A stretch of DNA of 64,000 bases from Thalassotalea euphylliae (GTDB lineage Bacteria > Pseudomonadota > Gammaproteobacteria > Enterobacterales > Alteromonadaceae), in the NCBI RefSeq assembly GCF_003390335.1, contig NZ_QUOU01000001.1, forward strand, positions 1,736,001 to 1,800,000, written 5' to 3'. Under the pieces are notes generated by a model. It was not told where the DNA came from. It searched no databases and worked only from the letters and a program-made list of their open reading frames with translations. Below, one piece after another: positions 1 to 8,102 of the stretch. Position numbers and translations under genes: made by a program. How positions within the stretch are numbered: the stretch's first letter is position 1; every line of letters starts with the position of its first letter.

Positions 1-2082
1 CCATTAACTCAGTTCTACAAAGTGACGGTGGATAACGATTACCCATTCTACAACGTCTTTGGTGGTACACAGGATAACGCCTCACTAGGTGCGCCGCATC
101 GCACCACAACAAAGTCAGGTATTCAAAACAGTGACTGGTTATTTACCCAATTTGGTGACGGCTTTAAAACAGTTATCGACCCGAAAAATCCAGATATTAT
201 CTACTCGCAATACCAATACGGCGGTTTAGCGCGTTACGACAAGCAATCTGGTGAACGTGTGCAAATGCAACCGGTTACGCCAGATCCAGCCGTTGCCCAG
301 CGTTTTAACTGGAACTCGCCGCTGCTGATTAGCCCGCACAACAATGAACGTATTTACTACGGCTCACAAACCTTGTTTCAATCAGATAATCGCGGTGACG
401 ACTGGCGTGCCATCAGTGGTGACTTATCACGTAATATAGACCGCAATAAGCTAGAAGTGATGGACACAGTTTGGGGCGTAGATACGGTAGCGAAAAATAC
501 TTCAACGTCGTTCTACGGATCGCTTATCGCGCTAACAGAATCACCATTGCAAGAAGGCTTGCTATACACGGGTAGTGATGATGGCGTAATGCATGTCACC
601 AAAGACGGCGGCCAAGCGTGGACAAAATTAGACTGGCCTTCAAAAGTGCCAGACAACGCTTATGTTGCGGATATGGAAGCGTCAGTGTTTGACAAAAATA
701 CCGTATTTGCAGTATTCGATAACCACAAGCGTGGCGATTTCAAACCATACGTATACCGCAGCGACAACAATGGTAAAAGCTGGAAAAACATTACAGGTGA
801 TTTACCTGTGCGTGGCTCAACTTACACCATTGCTCAAGATCACCAAAACAAAGACTTACTTTTTGTTGGTACTGAATTTGGTGTCTTATTCACGCAAAAT
901 GGCGGTAAAAACTGGGTACAATTAAAATCAGGTATACCTACCATTGCCGTACGTGATATTGAAATTCAACGCCGCGAAAGCGATTTAGCGTTAGCAACGT
1001 TTGGTCGTGGTTTTTACATCTTAGATGACTATTCACCACTGCGTGAAGATGCCAAAGCCGTGAAAAAGCAAGACGCAACGTTATTCCCTGTGCGCCGTGC
1101 TTTCCAATTTATCGAACACAGTCCACTAGGTTTACCAGGCAAAGCAATGCGCGGTGCTGATTTCTACTTTGCAGAAAACCCAGAATACGGTGCAGCGTTT
1201 AGTTTCTACATTAACGAAGAGTTCAAATCGTTAAAGGCACAGCGTCAGGCAAAAGAAGCCGAGCTGCGCAAAGATGAAAAGCCAGTTTACTACCCAAGCT
1301 GGGATGCACTCAAAGAAGAAGACTTTGAGCAAAAGCCAAGCCTATTGCTAACAGTACGCGATGATGAAGGTAATATTGTTCGCCGTATCAAAGCACCTGC
1401 GAAAAAAGGCTTTAACCGCATTCATTGGGATCTACGCTACCCAGGCTTTGAGCCAATTGATGCCAGTGGCGACCAAGATGCGGGCTGGTTAGTGGTACCG
1501 GGTAAATACACGGTTTCGTTATCTAAACTCGTTAAAGGTGTTGAAACGCCATACGATCAAGAGCAAAGCTTTGAAGTGGTTTCCATCGATAACCGCACCT
1601 TCCCAAGCACAGATCGCGAAGCCGACTTAGCCTTTGATATGAAAGCAGGCCGATTAAGCAATGCGATTGCTGGCGCGCGTAAATACCTAGGTGAGCTGGA
1701 ATCACGTATTAAGCACATCAAGGTTGCAACCACAGAAACACTGGCGCTTGACCAAGCAACGCTAGCACTTGCTCACCAAATGCAGCGTGACTTGCAAGAG
1801 ATCAAACTCGATCTCAATGGCAACTCAGTCGTGGCTAAACGCGCTGAGCCAACGCCAACGTCAGTTAATGGCTATATTGGTTATCTCATGTGGTCTCGTA
1901 GCGAAAGCACCAGCCCAGTTAGTGGCCAGCAAAAGCTGCGCTTTAAGCGAGCAAGCGAAGGCTATGCCGATATCTACCAACGCATTGTTCAGTTAGCAGA
2001 ATCTGTCAAACTGACAGAAGAAGCGATTGCCAAAGCAGGTGGTAACTGGTTACCGGGCACTATGCCGGCGAGTGGTAAATAG
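1..2082 (+). CDS. BNR/Asp-box repeat protein (VPS10/sortilin-like beta-propeller), 5' truncated
   Basis: The reading frame is already open at base 1 (first residues PLTQFYKV), so the gene begins upstream and 693 residues of its C-terminal part are visible. A GTG at 22 is in frame but there is no reason to take it as the start. Asp-box motifs recur (SDNRGDDWRAI, TKDGGQAWTKL, SDNNGKSWKNI, TQNGGKNWVQL), which marks a beta-propeller of the sialidase/VPS10 type. After the propeller a beta-rich section (IKAPAKKGFNRIHWDLRYPG) leads to a helical C-terminus. Such proteins are usually about 1,000 residues and exported, and are often labelled glycosyl hydrolase although no catalytic site is proven. The substrate is unknown. 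The family call is good; the role is open. Confidence 0.8.
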   Translation, partial: PLTQFYKVTVDNDYPFYNVFGGTQDNASLGAPHRTTTKSGIQNSDWLFTQFGDGFKTVIDPKNPDIIYSQYQYGGLARYDKQSGERVQMQPVTPDPAVAQRFNWNSPLLISPHNNERIYYGSQTLFQSDNRGDDWRAISGDLSRNIDRNKLEVMDTVWGVDTVAKNTSTSFYGSLIALTESPLQEGLLYTGSDDGVMHVTKDGGQAWTKLDWPSKVPDNAYVADMEASVFDKNTVFAVFDNHKRGDFKPYVYRSDNNGKSWKNITGDLPVRGSTYTIAQDHQNKDLLFVGTEFGVLFTQNGGKNWVQLKSGIPTIAVRDIEIQRRESDLALATFGRGFYILDDYSPLREDAKAVKKQDATLFPVRRAFQFIEHSPLGLPGKAMRGADFYFAENPEYGAAFSFYINEEFKSLKAQRQAKEAELRKDEKPVYYPSWDALKEEDFEQKPSLLLTVRDDEGNIVRRIKAPAKKGFNRIHWDLRYPGFEPIDASGDQDAGWLVVPGKYTVSLSKLVKGVETPYDQEQSFEVVSIDNRTFPSTDREADLAFDMKAGRLSNAIAGARKYLGELESRIKHIKVATTETLALDQATLALAHQMQRDLQEIKLDLNGNSVVAKRAEPTPTSVNGYIGYLMWSRSESTSPVSGQQKLRFKRASEGYADIYQRIVQLAESVKLTEEAIAKAGGNWLPGTMPASGK

Positions 2083-2161
2083 GGTTTGGTTACACGCTAA
2101 GCAAATCATTGTAAGTGGCTCATTAAATTGAGCCACTTATTGCCATGCCATTCGATTAAGC

Positions 2162-2719
2162 TTACTCATAATCCATAATGACAATAGCTTTTGCGTCTTG
2201 GTCATGCGTTCTATAAAGGTGGGCAGAGCTAGCTGAAAAGAAAGCCGTATCACCAGCCTTTAAATGAATGGGCGCATCAATCGAACCTGTCGTCATTTCA
2301 CCTTCCGTTACGATAACCACTTCATTCGTGCCTGCCTTATGCGCTTCAGAGAGTATTTCGGCATTTTTCGATAGACTGATCTCAAACACATCAAAACCGC
2401 TTCGCAGTGGTCTAGAAACGAGTAAATCAGCCTGCATGTTTTTCGACTGAGTGACAACCGATACACCGTCTCCTTTTTTGACTGACATCACCTTGCTGTC
2501 TTTTTCATTAATTAATTGACCAAAGGGAACTTGCAGCGCAGTTGCCAATGCCCAAATGGTTTCTATATTCGGATTGCCATTGCCAGCTTCAAGCACCGAT
2601 AAAGTCGATTTTCCAATACCCGCTAGCTTTGCTAGTTGACTTAGACTTAGCCCTTTTTTTTCTCTATTTTCCTTAACATTAAGTGCTAACGCCTGAGCTA
2701 CATCTTTAAGATTATCCAT
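2162..2719 (-). CDS. XRE-family regulator with C-terminal cupin domain
   Basis: A 185-residue protein. An N-terminal helix-turn-helix of the Cro/CI type spans about residues 11-60 (LSLSQLAKLAGIGKSTLSVL, then the typical NPNIETIWALATAL). A cupin barrel covers about residues 105-180 (HKAGTNEVVIVTEGEMTTG, HLKAGDTAFF). The cupin probably senses a small ligand. The gene is transcribed away from the cysteine-synthase-like gene at 2835, with two matching palindromes in the 115 bp between the two starts. The likely job is control of itself and that enzyme. The ligand is unknown; a sulfur amino acid or related metabolite is a guess from the neighbour. Confidence 0.85.
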   Translation of the reverse strand: MDNLKDVAQALALNVKENREKKGLSLSQLAKLAGIGKSTLSVLEAGNGNPNIETIWALATALQVPFGQLINEKDSKVMSVKKGDGVSVVTQSKNMQADLLVSRPLRSGFDVFEISLSKNAEILSEAHKAGTNEVVIVTEGEMTTGSIDAPIHLKAGDTAFFSASSAHLYRTHDQDAKAIVIMDYE

Positions 2720-2744
2720 TTGAATGCCACTATGATGAACAAAC

Positions 2745-2760
2745 GTTCTGTTGACAGAAC
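2745..2760. promoter_or_regulatory. Operator-like palindrome GTTC-N8-GAAC, copy 1
   Basis: GTTCTG-TTGA-CAGAAC is a perfect 6-bp inverted repeat with a 4-nt centre, about 26 bp upstream of the XRE-cupin start. A further GAAC lies at 2737-2740, so half sites alternate through this stretch. It has the form of a dimeric helix-turn-helix operator. Binding by the neighbouring regulator is inferred. Confidence 0.5.
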
Positions 2761-2788
2761 GAATTATTGTTTGTTAAGTTGGAATTAT

Positions 2789-2804
2789 GTTCGTTATACC
2801 GAAC
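2789..2804. promoter_or_regulatory. Operator-like palindrome GTTC-N8-GAAC, copy 2
   Basis: GTTCG-TTATAC-CGAAC has the same GTTC-N8-GAAC frame as the palindrome 44 bp upstream. It lies 30 bp before the chosen start of the cysteine-synthase-like gene. It overlaps an in-frame upstream ATG at 2787, which argues that this stretch is promoter/operator and not coding. Confidence 0.5.
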
Positions 2805-2834
2805 GAATGCAATAAATGTAAGGCAGGGGGTGAG

Positions 2835-3821
2835 ATGGCAAAAAATCAAAATATTATCAATCGAGATGATCGTGTAATGTCTTCGGTGATTGAATCAATA
2901 GGAAATACTCCCTTGGTAAATTTAAGTCGCCTAACTAAGGGGTTAGATGGGCAAATTTTTGCCAAATTAGACATGTTAAATCCTGGGTTTTCAAAAAAAG
3001 ATCGCGCGGCCTTACAAATTATTGAAGAAGCTGAGCAAACAGGCCTTTTAAAACCTAATCAGCCAGTTGTTGAGTTGACTAGCGGTAACATGGGCACGGG
3101 GTTAGCTATAGTTTGTGGAATCAAGGGGTACCCCTTTATTGCCGTAATGTCTAAAGGTAATTCCGAAGAGCGAGCGCGCATGATGCGAGCGTTGGGGGCT
3201 GAGGTAGTGCTTGTTGATCAGTTGCCTAATTCAATTCCCGGACAGGTTTCTGGTGGCGATCTAGCGCTTGTTGCGAAAAAAGCGGACGAACTAACTGAGC
3301 AAATACAGGCGTTTAGAGCCGATCAATTTGAACGCAATGGCAATTGTAATGCCCACTATTTACACACAGGTCCTGAAATATGGTCACAAGCAGCGGGAGC
3401 TATCGACGCTTTTTGTGATTTTGTTGGCTCAGGCGGCACGTTAGCTGGCGTTTCACGTTATCTTAAAGAGCAAAGTGGCGAGGTGAAATGCTTTGCGGTT
3501 GAACCTCAAGGAGCCGCGGCACTTCAACATAAAGAGATAACTAACCCAGACCACCCAATTCAAGGGGGCGGTTATGCCATGGCAGATCTCACTTTCTTGG
3601 AGGGGTGCAAACTAGATGGCTATGTTGAGGTGACGGCAGATGAAACTAAACAGTACACTAAACGGCTTGCCCGTGAAGAAGGCATATTTGCAGGCTTTTC
3701 ATCGGGTGCCAATATTGCGGCAGCGGTGAAATTGTTAAAAGGGCCACTCAAAGGCAAGAATATCGTGGTTATGGTGTGCGATTCTGGTTTGAAATATTTA
3801 AGCACTGATTTATGGGATTAA
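2835..3821 (+). CDS. PLP-dependent cysteine synthase family protein
   Basis: A 328-residue fold-type II PLP enzyme. It shows ESIGNTPLVNL near the N-terminus, NPGFSKKDRAA with the probable Schiff-base Lys55, the substrate loop TSGNMGTG, the phosphate-binding GSGGTLAGV and the C-terminal SSGANIAA and CDSGLKYLST. This matches O-acetylserine sulfhydrylase / cystathionine beta-synthase relatives. The start at 2835 is chosen because GGGGGTGAG lies just before it; an in-frame ATG at 2787 would put an operator palindrome inside the gene. A dedicated divergent regulator suggests a specialised sulfur or amino-acid reaction rather than bulk cysteine synthesis. The exact substrate cannot be read from sequence. 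Confidence 0.85.
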   Translation: MAKNQNIINRDDRVMSSVIESIGNTPLVNLSRLTKGLDGQIFAKLDMLNPGFSKKDRAALQIIEEAEQTGLLKPNQPVVELTSGNMGTGLAIVCGIKGYPFIAVMSKGNSEERARMMRALGAEVVLVDQLPNSIPGQVSGGDLALVAKKADELTEQIQAFRADQFERNGNCNAHYLHTGPEIWSQAAGAIDAFCDFVGSGGTLAGVSRYLKEQSGEVKCFAVEPQGAAALQHKEITNPDHPIQGGGYAMADLTFLEGCKLDGYVEVTADETKQYTKRLAREEGIFAGFSSGANIAAAVKLLKGPLKGKNIVVMVCDSGLKYLSTDLWD

Positions 3822-3910
3822 CGTTTAGTTGCTTTCTTGTAACAATTTGACTGGAGTGATCTTGTACATAAGGTCGAGCATATGCGGCGATAACTATAGC
3901 AAGGCACAAA

Positions 3911-3944
3911 AAAGGCGCTAAGTGTTTGCTTAGCGCCTTTTGTA
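3911..3944. terminator. Rho-independent terminator
   Basis: A 12-bp perfect stem (AAAGGCGCTAAG and its complement) with a 6-nt loop, with As before and TTTTGT after. It can serve the cysteine-synthase-like gene on + and perhaps the small gene on - (ending 4070). Confidence 0.8.
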
Positions 3945-3969
3945 TATTTTAAACAAGTTTTTGCTAGTT

Positions 3970-4018
3970 AGTCAGGTTCAGAGCCAAACCAAGCTGGTTG
4001 GGGATGCTTGGTCTGACT
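3970..4018. repeat. Bulged palindrome, possibly REP-like
   Basis: Left segments AGTCAG (3970) and ACCAAGC (3988) pair with the contiguous right arm GCTTGGT-CTGACT (4006-4018), leaving a 12-nt bulge on the left and an 11-nt loop. The flanking text GTCTGACTCCAACTCC resembles edges of palindromes associated with REP-type Tyr transposases. No second copy was seen in the window, so the assignment is weak. Confidence 0.25.
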
Positions 4019-4069
4019 CCAACTCCTAAAATTTAAGCTGAAAAACAAGCTTATAATTAGCTAGTTAAC

Positions 4070-4360
4070 TTATTCGCTTTCGATTAACTGATTTAATGCA
4101 ACAGTTTCAGCTTTTGCTTTTGCTTTTGCCGTTTGCTGACCGTGCGTATCGGTTTTTTGTGTGACTAGCACGTTGTCTAACTTAATCGTCAGTGGTGCTT
4201 GATTGTTTAAGCTCTGGCGAAGATAATCTTGCGCCACAACTTGTAGTTGAATTGGGTTGATTGCCACTGCGTTTTCCGCAGTCATTGTGCTGTTGACACT
4301 CTCTGCATTTGCGGTAAATGCGAGCGCGCCAGTGATAAGTGCAAGCAGAGTTGTTTTCAT
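4070..4360 (-). CDS. Small exported protein of unknown function
   Basis: A 96-residue protein starting MKTTLLALITGALAFTANAE, a clear signal peptide with an AxA-type cleavage site, so the mature form (about 77 residues) is probably periplasmic. The start at 4360 is preferred over an upstream in-frame start at 4477 because it places the signal peptide at the N-terminus and has AAAGGT about 7 nt ahead. The mature part is Gln/Asn/Ala/Lys rich with a short KAKAKAE run near the end and has no cysteines. I do not recognise a family. It stands alone, convergent with the cysteine-synthase-like gene. Confidence 0.55.
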   Translation of the reverse strand: MKTTLLALITGALAFTANAESVNSTMTAENAVAINPIQLQVVAQDYLRQSLNNQAPLTIKLDNVLVTQKTDTHGQQTAKAKAKAETVALNQLIESE

Positions 4361-4619
4361 GATGGTACCTTTAATCTTACATACATAAGTTACGTCAATA
4401 TTCCTTATAGATGTCAAAGGACCAATCTCTAATGCGATGAGTTGTGGGTTGGGAACACAACTAAAGTTTTGAGTCATCCTGTGTGCGTTAAGTGTTTTGC
4501 AAAATATCTTTTACAGCACACCCTTATGGCTTGATGACCTAGAGATGTTGTCCTTCATCTACGGTTTGTATTTTATGCAAGTTGATTAAAAAATAACACT
4601 GACATAAATTCACGTTATT

Positions 4620-4636
4620 CATTAGAAAAACTAATG
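4620..4636 (+). promoter_or_regulatory. Candidate GcvA binding site (ATTAG-N5-CTAAT)
   Basis: CATTAG-AAAAA-CTAATG lies 73 bp upstream of gcvA and fits the LysR T-N11-A pattern. E. coli GcvA is known to recognise CTAAT pentamers, so autoregulation is plausible. The rest of the 348 bp between 4361 and 4708 is AT-rich; I saw nothing else convincing in it. Confidence 0.55.
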
Positions 4637-4708
4637 CAAATCATTGCTGAATTTTCATTTATTTGTCATAATCTCAGGCTATAGTTTTCACTTTGAAGCG
4701 AATTCATT

Positions 4709-5626
4709 TTGGCCTCTCGTTTACCTCCATTAAATGCACTCCGCGCTTTTGAAGCGGCTGCCCGTCACCTAAGTTTTACCCGTGCGGCAGAAGAGCTTTT
4801 TGTTACCCAGGCGGCAATCAGTCATCAAATAAAATCCTTGGAAGAGCACCTTGGTATTAAGCTTTTTATGCGTAAAAACCGGGCGTTGTTGTTGACGGAA
4901 GAAGGGCAAGCATATTTTCTCGATATCAAAGATATTTTTACTGCACTGCATGACGCTACTGAAAAATTGCTTGCTCGTGGCGCCAAAGGTGCTATCACCG
5001 TAAGTTTGCAACCGAGTTTCGCGATCCAATGGTTAGTGCCACGTTTAAATGCGTTTAATATTTTACACCCTGATATTGATGTGCGAATTAAAGCGGTTGA
5101 TCAGCCGGATAACTCGCTAACCGAAGATGTCGACGTCGCGATTTACTATGGCCGTGGCCGCTGGACAAATGTTTTGGCAGAAAAGCTTCATACCGAGTAC
5201 TTGATTCCGGTCTGTTCTCCGCTACTCATGAGCGGGAAAAAGCCGCTCTTTACGGTCAATGACTTAGCTCAGCACAATTTATTGCACGATACCTCGCGTC
5301 GCGATTGGAAGCGCTGGTTTAAAGAGGTGGGCGTTAAAGGCGTGAATGTTAATCACGGTCCAATATTTAGTCACTCTTCAATGGTATTGCAAGCGGCGAT
5401 CCACGGTCAGGGGGTAGCATTAGCGCATAGCGTGTTGGCTAAGCCTGATATTGATTCTGGCCGCTTGGTTACACCGTTTAGCGACGTGCTTGTTAGCAAC
5501 AATGCCTACTATATTGTTTGCCGAGAGCATCAGGCGGATGTCGGTAAAATATCTGCGTTTCGCGACTGGGTGCTGGAAACTGTGGAAGAAGAGCAAGATC
5601 AAATTGAAGATGGGCAATTGTTATAA
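4709..5626 (+). CDS. gcvA: Glycine cleavage system regulator GcvA (LysR family)
   Basis: A 305-residue LysR regulator. The first 60 residues (LPPLNALRAFEAAARHLSFT, then RAAEELFVTQAAISHQIKSL) are almost the remembered E. coli GcvA helix-turn-helix region. Strong likeness continues in the effector domain (VSLQPSFAIQWLVPRL, SHSSMVLQAAIHGQGVALAHS). GcvA activates or represses the glycine cleavage operon according to glycine and purine supply. The start is TTG at 4709; no ATG fits because conserved residues begin directly after it. The neighbours ygdD and rlmM are the same as in enterics, which supports orthology. Confidence 0.93.
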   Translation: MASRLPPLNALRAFEAAARHLSFTRAAEELFVTQAAISHQIKSLEEHLGIKLFMRKNRALLLTEEGQAYFLDIKDIFTALHDATEKLLARGAKGAITVSLQPSFAIQWLVPRLNAFNILHPDIDVRIKAVDQPDNSLTEDVDVAIYYGRGRWTNVLAEKLHTEYLIPVCSPLLMSGKKPLFTVNDLAQHNLLHDTSRRDWKRWFKEVGVKGVNVNHGPIFSHSSMVLQAAIHGQGVALAHSVLAKPDIDSGRLVTPFSDVLVSNNAYYIVCREHQADVGKISAFRDWVLETVEEEQDQIEDGQLL

Positions 5627-5710
5627 GCGCTATATAGTTCAACCTCATCTATCACATGAAGTGTTTAAATTTAAGTAGCCTACAAGTTAGCTAACCCAAG
5701 CGAGAATAAA

Positions 5711-6475
5711 GTGACAAATCAAACCAATGCCACAGCAGCATTTAATGCCGGGCACACATCAGTCGTTGTTGACCATGCCGCGAGCCCCAAAGCCATTGTG
5801 ATTTTCGCCCATGGTGCGGGGGCCGACAAAAGCCATGCTTTTATGTCTACTGTTAGCCAGTATCTGGTTGAGCACAATATCTCAGTATTGCGTTTTAATT
5901 TTCCTTATATGGATAAACGTTTGGCGGACGCTAAAAAGCGGCCACCGGATCGCATGCCCAAATTGCTTGCTTGCTACTTGCAACACATAAAACAATTAAA
6001 TGATCATTTTAGTGCTGAGCAGTTAGCACAATTACCTTTGTTTATTGGTGGCAAGTCGATGGGCAGCCGTGTGGCTGCAACCATCACCAGCGAAACACTG
6101 GCGAGCGAGTTAAAAGAGGACATGCCGTTAACAAGAAAAGTGGCGGGTACTTTTTGTTTAGGTTATCCCTTCTACCCCATTGGCAAGCCAGAGAAAACTC
6201 GTTTAGCACCTATTGTTGAGCGCAGTGTGGATAATTCGATACTGATAGTGCAGGGCAGTCGCGATAAATTGGGCGATGAACAAGCAATTAAACGTTACGA
6301 TTTACCCGCACACTGCCAGATCATTTTCCTCGAAGATGGCGACCATGATTTTAAGCCAAGAGTAAAGTCTGGTTTTAACCATGATCAGCATATTCGCACG
6401 GCAGCAAAAACAATCAGTGATTACATCGATAAGGTCACAGAAAAGCTCACATTGGAGAAATCTGCCCATGATTAA
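5711..6475 (+). CDS. Alpha/beta hydrolase of the KANL3/TEX30 (COG3571-like) type
   Basis: A 254-residue cytosolic protein starting at GTG 5711 with AAGCGAG ahead. It shows the oxyanion strand IFAHGAGADKSHAFM, the nucleophile elbow GGKSMGSRVA with Ser, a late Asp region (IVQGSRDKLGD) and the His region EDGDHDFKPR. This is the arrangement of the dienelactone-hydrolase-like KANL3/TEX30 group. The natural substrate of the bacterial members is unknown. The next gene starts inside its last codons, so the two are likely translated together. It is an insertion relative to the enteric gcvA-ygdD order. Confidence 0.82.
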   Translation: MTNQTNATAAFNAGHTSVVVDHAASPKAIVIFAHGAGADKSHAFMSTVSQYLVEHNISVLRFNFPYMDKRLADAKKRPPDRMPKLLACYLQHIKQLNDHFSAEQLAQLPLFIGGKSMGSRVAATITSETLASELKEDMPLTRKVAGTFCLGYPFYPIGKPEKTRLAPIVERSVDNSILIVQGSRDKLGDEQAIKRYDLPAHCQIIFLEDGDHDFKPRVKSGFNHDQHIRTAAKTISDYIDKVTEKLTLEKSAHD

Positions 6476-6869
6476 CTGGCAACATCGCGTTTTAGCGGTT
6501 TTTATTGGCCTTAGTGGGTGTTTTTGCGTATTATTCGGCGCTTGGCTCGCCCATGCTGGCGGGCATTTATCACTAGAAGTGGTAACCCGATTGGAAACAG
6601 CTCACCAATACCATATTTTACACACCTTAGCGCTGTTAGGGCTGGTGATTTGGCGTCAGCAAGCTAAGTCTAGAATATTAGCAGCAAGTAGTTGGCTAAT
6701 GGTGGCTGGCATGTGTGGTTTTAGTGGTAGTTTATACTTTAAAACCTTACTAATGATGCCTGAGCTTGGCAAAATGGCGCCTTTTGGTGGCGTGAGTTTA
6801 GCGCTGGCGTGGCTGTGTATTGCTATTTATGGTGTTACAGGGGCAGCAACAAGCCAACGAATTGAATAA
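6468..6869 (+). CDS. ygdD: DUF423 inner-membrane protein (YgdD)
   Basis: A 133-residue hydrophobic protein with four predicted membrane segments (near residues 8-28, 45-62, 70-90 and 100-122). The pattern AFGAWLAHAG / HQYHILHTLALL is typical of the DUF423 family. The start ATG 6468 has GGAGAAA 7-13 nt upstream and overlaps the hydrolase gene by 8 bp. It sits 19 bp before rlmM, the same adjacency as in E. coli (gcvA-ygdD-rlmM). Its function is not established; the symbol rests on family and position. Confidence 0.88.
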   Translation: MINWQHRVLAVFIGLSGCFCVLFGAWLAHAGGHLSLEVVTRLETAHQYHILHTLALLGLVIWRQQAKSRILAASSWLMVAGMCGFSGSLYFKTLLMMPELGKMAPFGGVSLALAWLCIAIYGVTGAATSQRIE

Positions 6870-6888
6870 TTGAAATAGGTCGTCATAA

Positions 6889-7983
6889 ATGAAAACCTCC
6901 ATTGTATTGTATTGTCGTCCGGGCTTTGAGAAAGAATGTGGCGCAGAAATTCAGGAAAAAGCGGCATGGAACGAAATTTACGGCTATTTGGAAATCGTTA
7001 AAAAGCAAGGCTTAGTGTTTTTCCATTTGCACAACGGTGAAGATGGAGAAACGCTGATGGAAAAGTTGCCATTAAAACGCTTGATTTTCACCCGCCAGTG
7101 GTTTGTTACTTTAACGGAAAAAATTGAGTTACCCGATTACAATCGCGTTGAAGCTATTGTTGACGCGTTAGGTACAGACTGGCAATACGCCGATTTACGC
7201 ATGGAAACGCCTGATACTAACGATGGCAAAGCATTAACGAAATTCTGCCGTAAACTTGCTGTGCCATTGCGTCAAGCGCTCAGAAAACAAAAGGTGTTAA
7301 CGGCGCAGGGCGACGATGAAGGCGCTGTGTTGCACGCATTGTTTTTGTCTGGTAAAGAAGTGATCCTTGGCTTCTCGCTAGGCACTAATACGTCGAAACA
7401 CGTAATGGGTATTCCGCGTTTGAAATTCCCGTCACAAGCGCCAAGCCGTTCAACCCTGAAGCTCGATGAAGCCTTTTTGTATTTTGTGCCGAAAAAAGAC
7501 TGGGATTCACGTTTAACTTCTGGCTTAAATGCGGTTGATTTAGGTGCAGCACCAGGCGGTTGGACATACCAGCTGGTACGCCGCGGCATGATGGTCTCGT
7601 CAGTTGATAATGGCCCAATGGCGGAGTCGTTAATGGAAACTGGCCAGGTTAAACATTATCAGATTGATGGCTTTAAGTTTAAGCCTGCCAAGCAAAATGT
7701 TTATTGGTTGGTGTGTGATATGGTGGAAAAGCCGCATCGCGTTGCTTATTTAATGACAGACTGGTTGCTACACGGATATTGTAAAGAGGCAATGTTTAAC
7801 CTGAAATTGCCAATGAAAGGTCGTTATCAACAAGTGCAAAAAGACCTACAAATGATAAAAGACAGGTTTGCTGAGCATGACGTGAAATATGAAATGTACG
7901 CTAAGCACTTGTATTACGATCGCGAAGAGATCACGGTGCACGCGCGATTATTATCCCCTGCGCCGTTAGCGAGACATTCTTAA
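6889..7983 (+). CDS. rlmM: 23S rRNA C2498 2'-O-ribose methyltransferase RlmM
   Basis: A 364-residue protein, close to the 366 of E. coli. It opens with the characteristic VLYCRPGFEKECGAEI (THUMP-like N-terminal module) and has the Rossmann methyltransferase motif AVDLGAAPGGWTYQLVRRG for S-adenosylmethionine. Late conserved segments are FNLKLPMKGRYQQV and HLYYDREEITV. RlmM methylates the ribose of C2498 in 23S rRNA before subunit assembly. It is the last gene of the gcvA-hydrolase-ygdD-rlmM run and is followed by a strong terminator. Confidence 0.95.
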   Translation: MKTSIVLYCRPGFEKECGAEIQEKAAWNEIYGYLEIVKKQGLVFFHLHNGEDGETLMEKLPLKRLIFTRQWFVTLTEKIELPDYNRVEAIVDALGTDWQYADLRMETPDTNDGKALTKFCRKLAVPLRQALRKQKVLTAQGDDEGAVLHALFLSGKEVILGFSLGTNTSKHVMGIPRLKFPSQAPSRSTLKLDEAFLYFVPKKDWDSRLTSGLNAVDLGAAPGGWTYQLVRRGMMVSSVDNGPMAESLMETGQVKHYQIDGFKFKPAKQNVYWLVCDMVEKPHRVAYLMTDWLLHGYCKEAMFNLKLPMKGRYQQVQKDLQMIKDRFAEHDVKYEMYAKHLYYDREEITVHARLLSPAPLARHS

Positions 7984-8035
7984 TTCGAATGTTATTGCGA
8001 TTTGAGTAAAACTGAGTAAATTCTGCTGTAATGTC

Positions 8036-8066
8036 AAAAAGCCCTATACGCGTATAGGGCTTTTTT
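8036..8066. terminator. Bidirectional rho-independent terminator
   Basis: A perfect 20-nt palindrome (arm GCCCTATACG, 8041-8060) flanked by AAAAA and TTTTTT. It separates the convergent rlmM and the chemoreceptor gene and can stop both. Confidence 0.9.
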
Positions 8067-8102
8067 CATTCTAAGTATTTGTAATTATTGGTAATAGTTA
8101 AA

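Noticed and set aside
1..2082. Calling the first gene a glycosyl hydrolase
   Set aside because: Only Asp-box propeller repeats are visible; these are structural and do not show catalytic residues.
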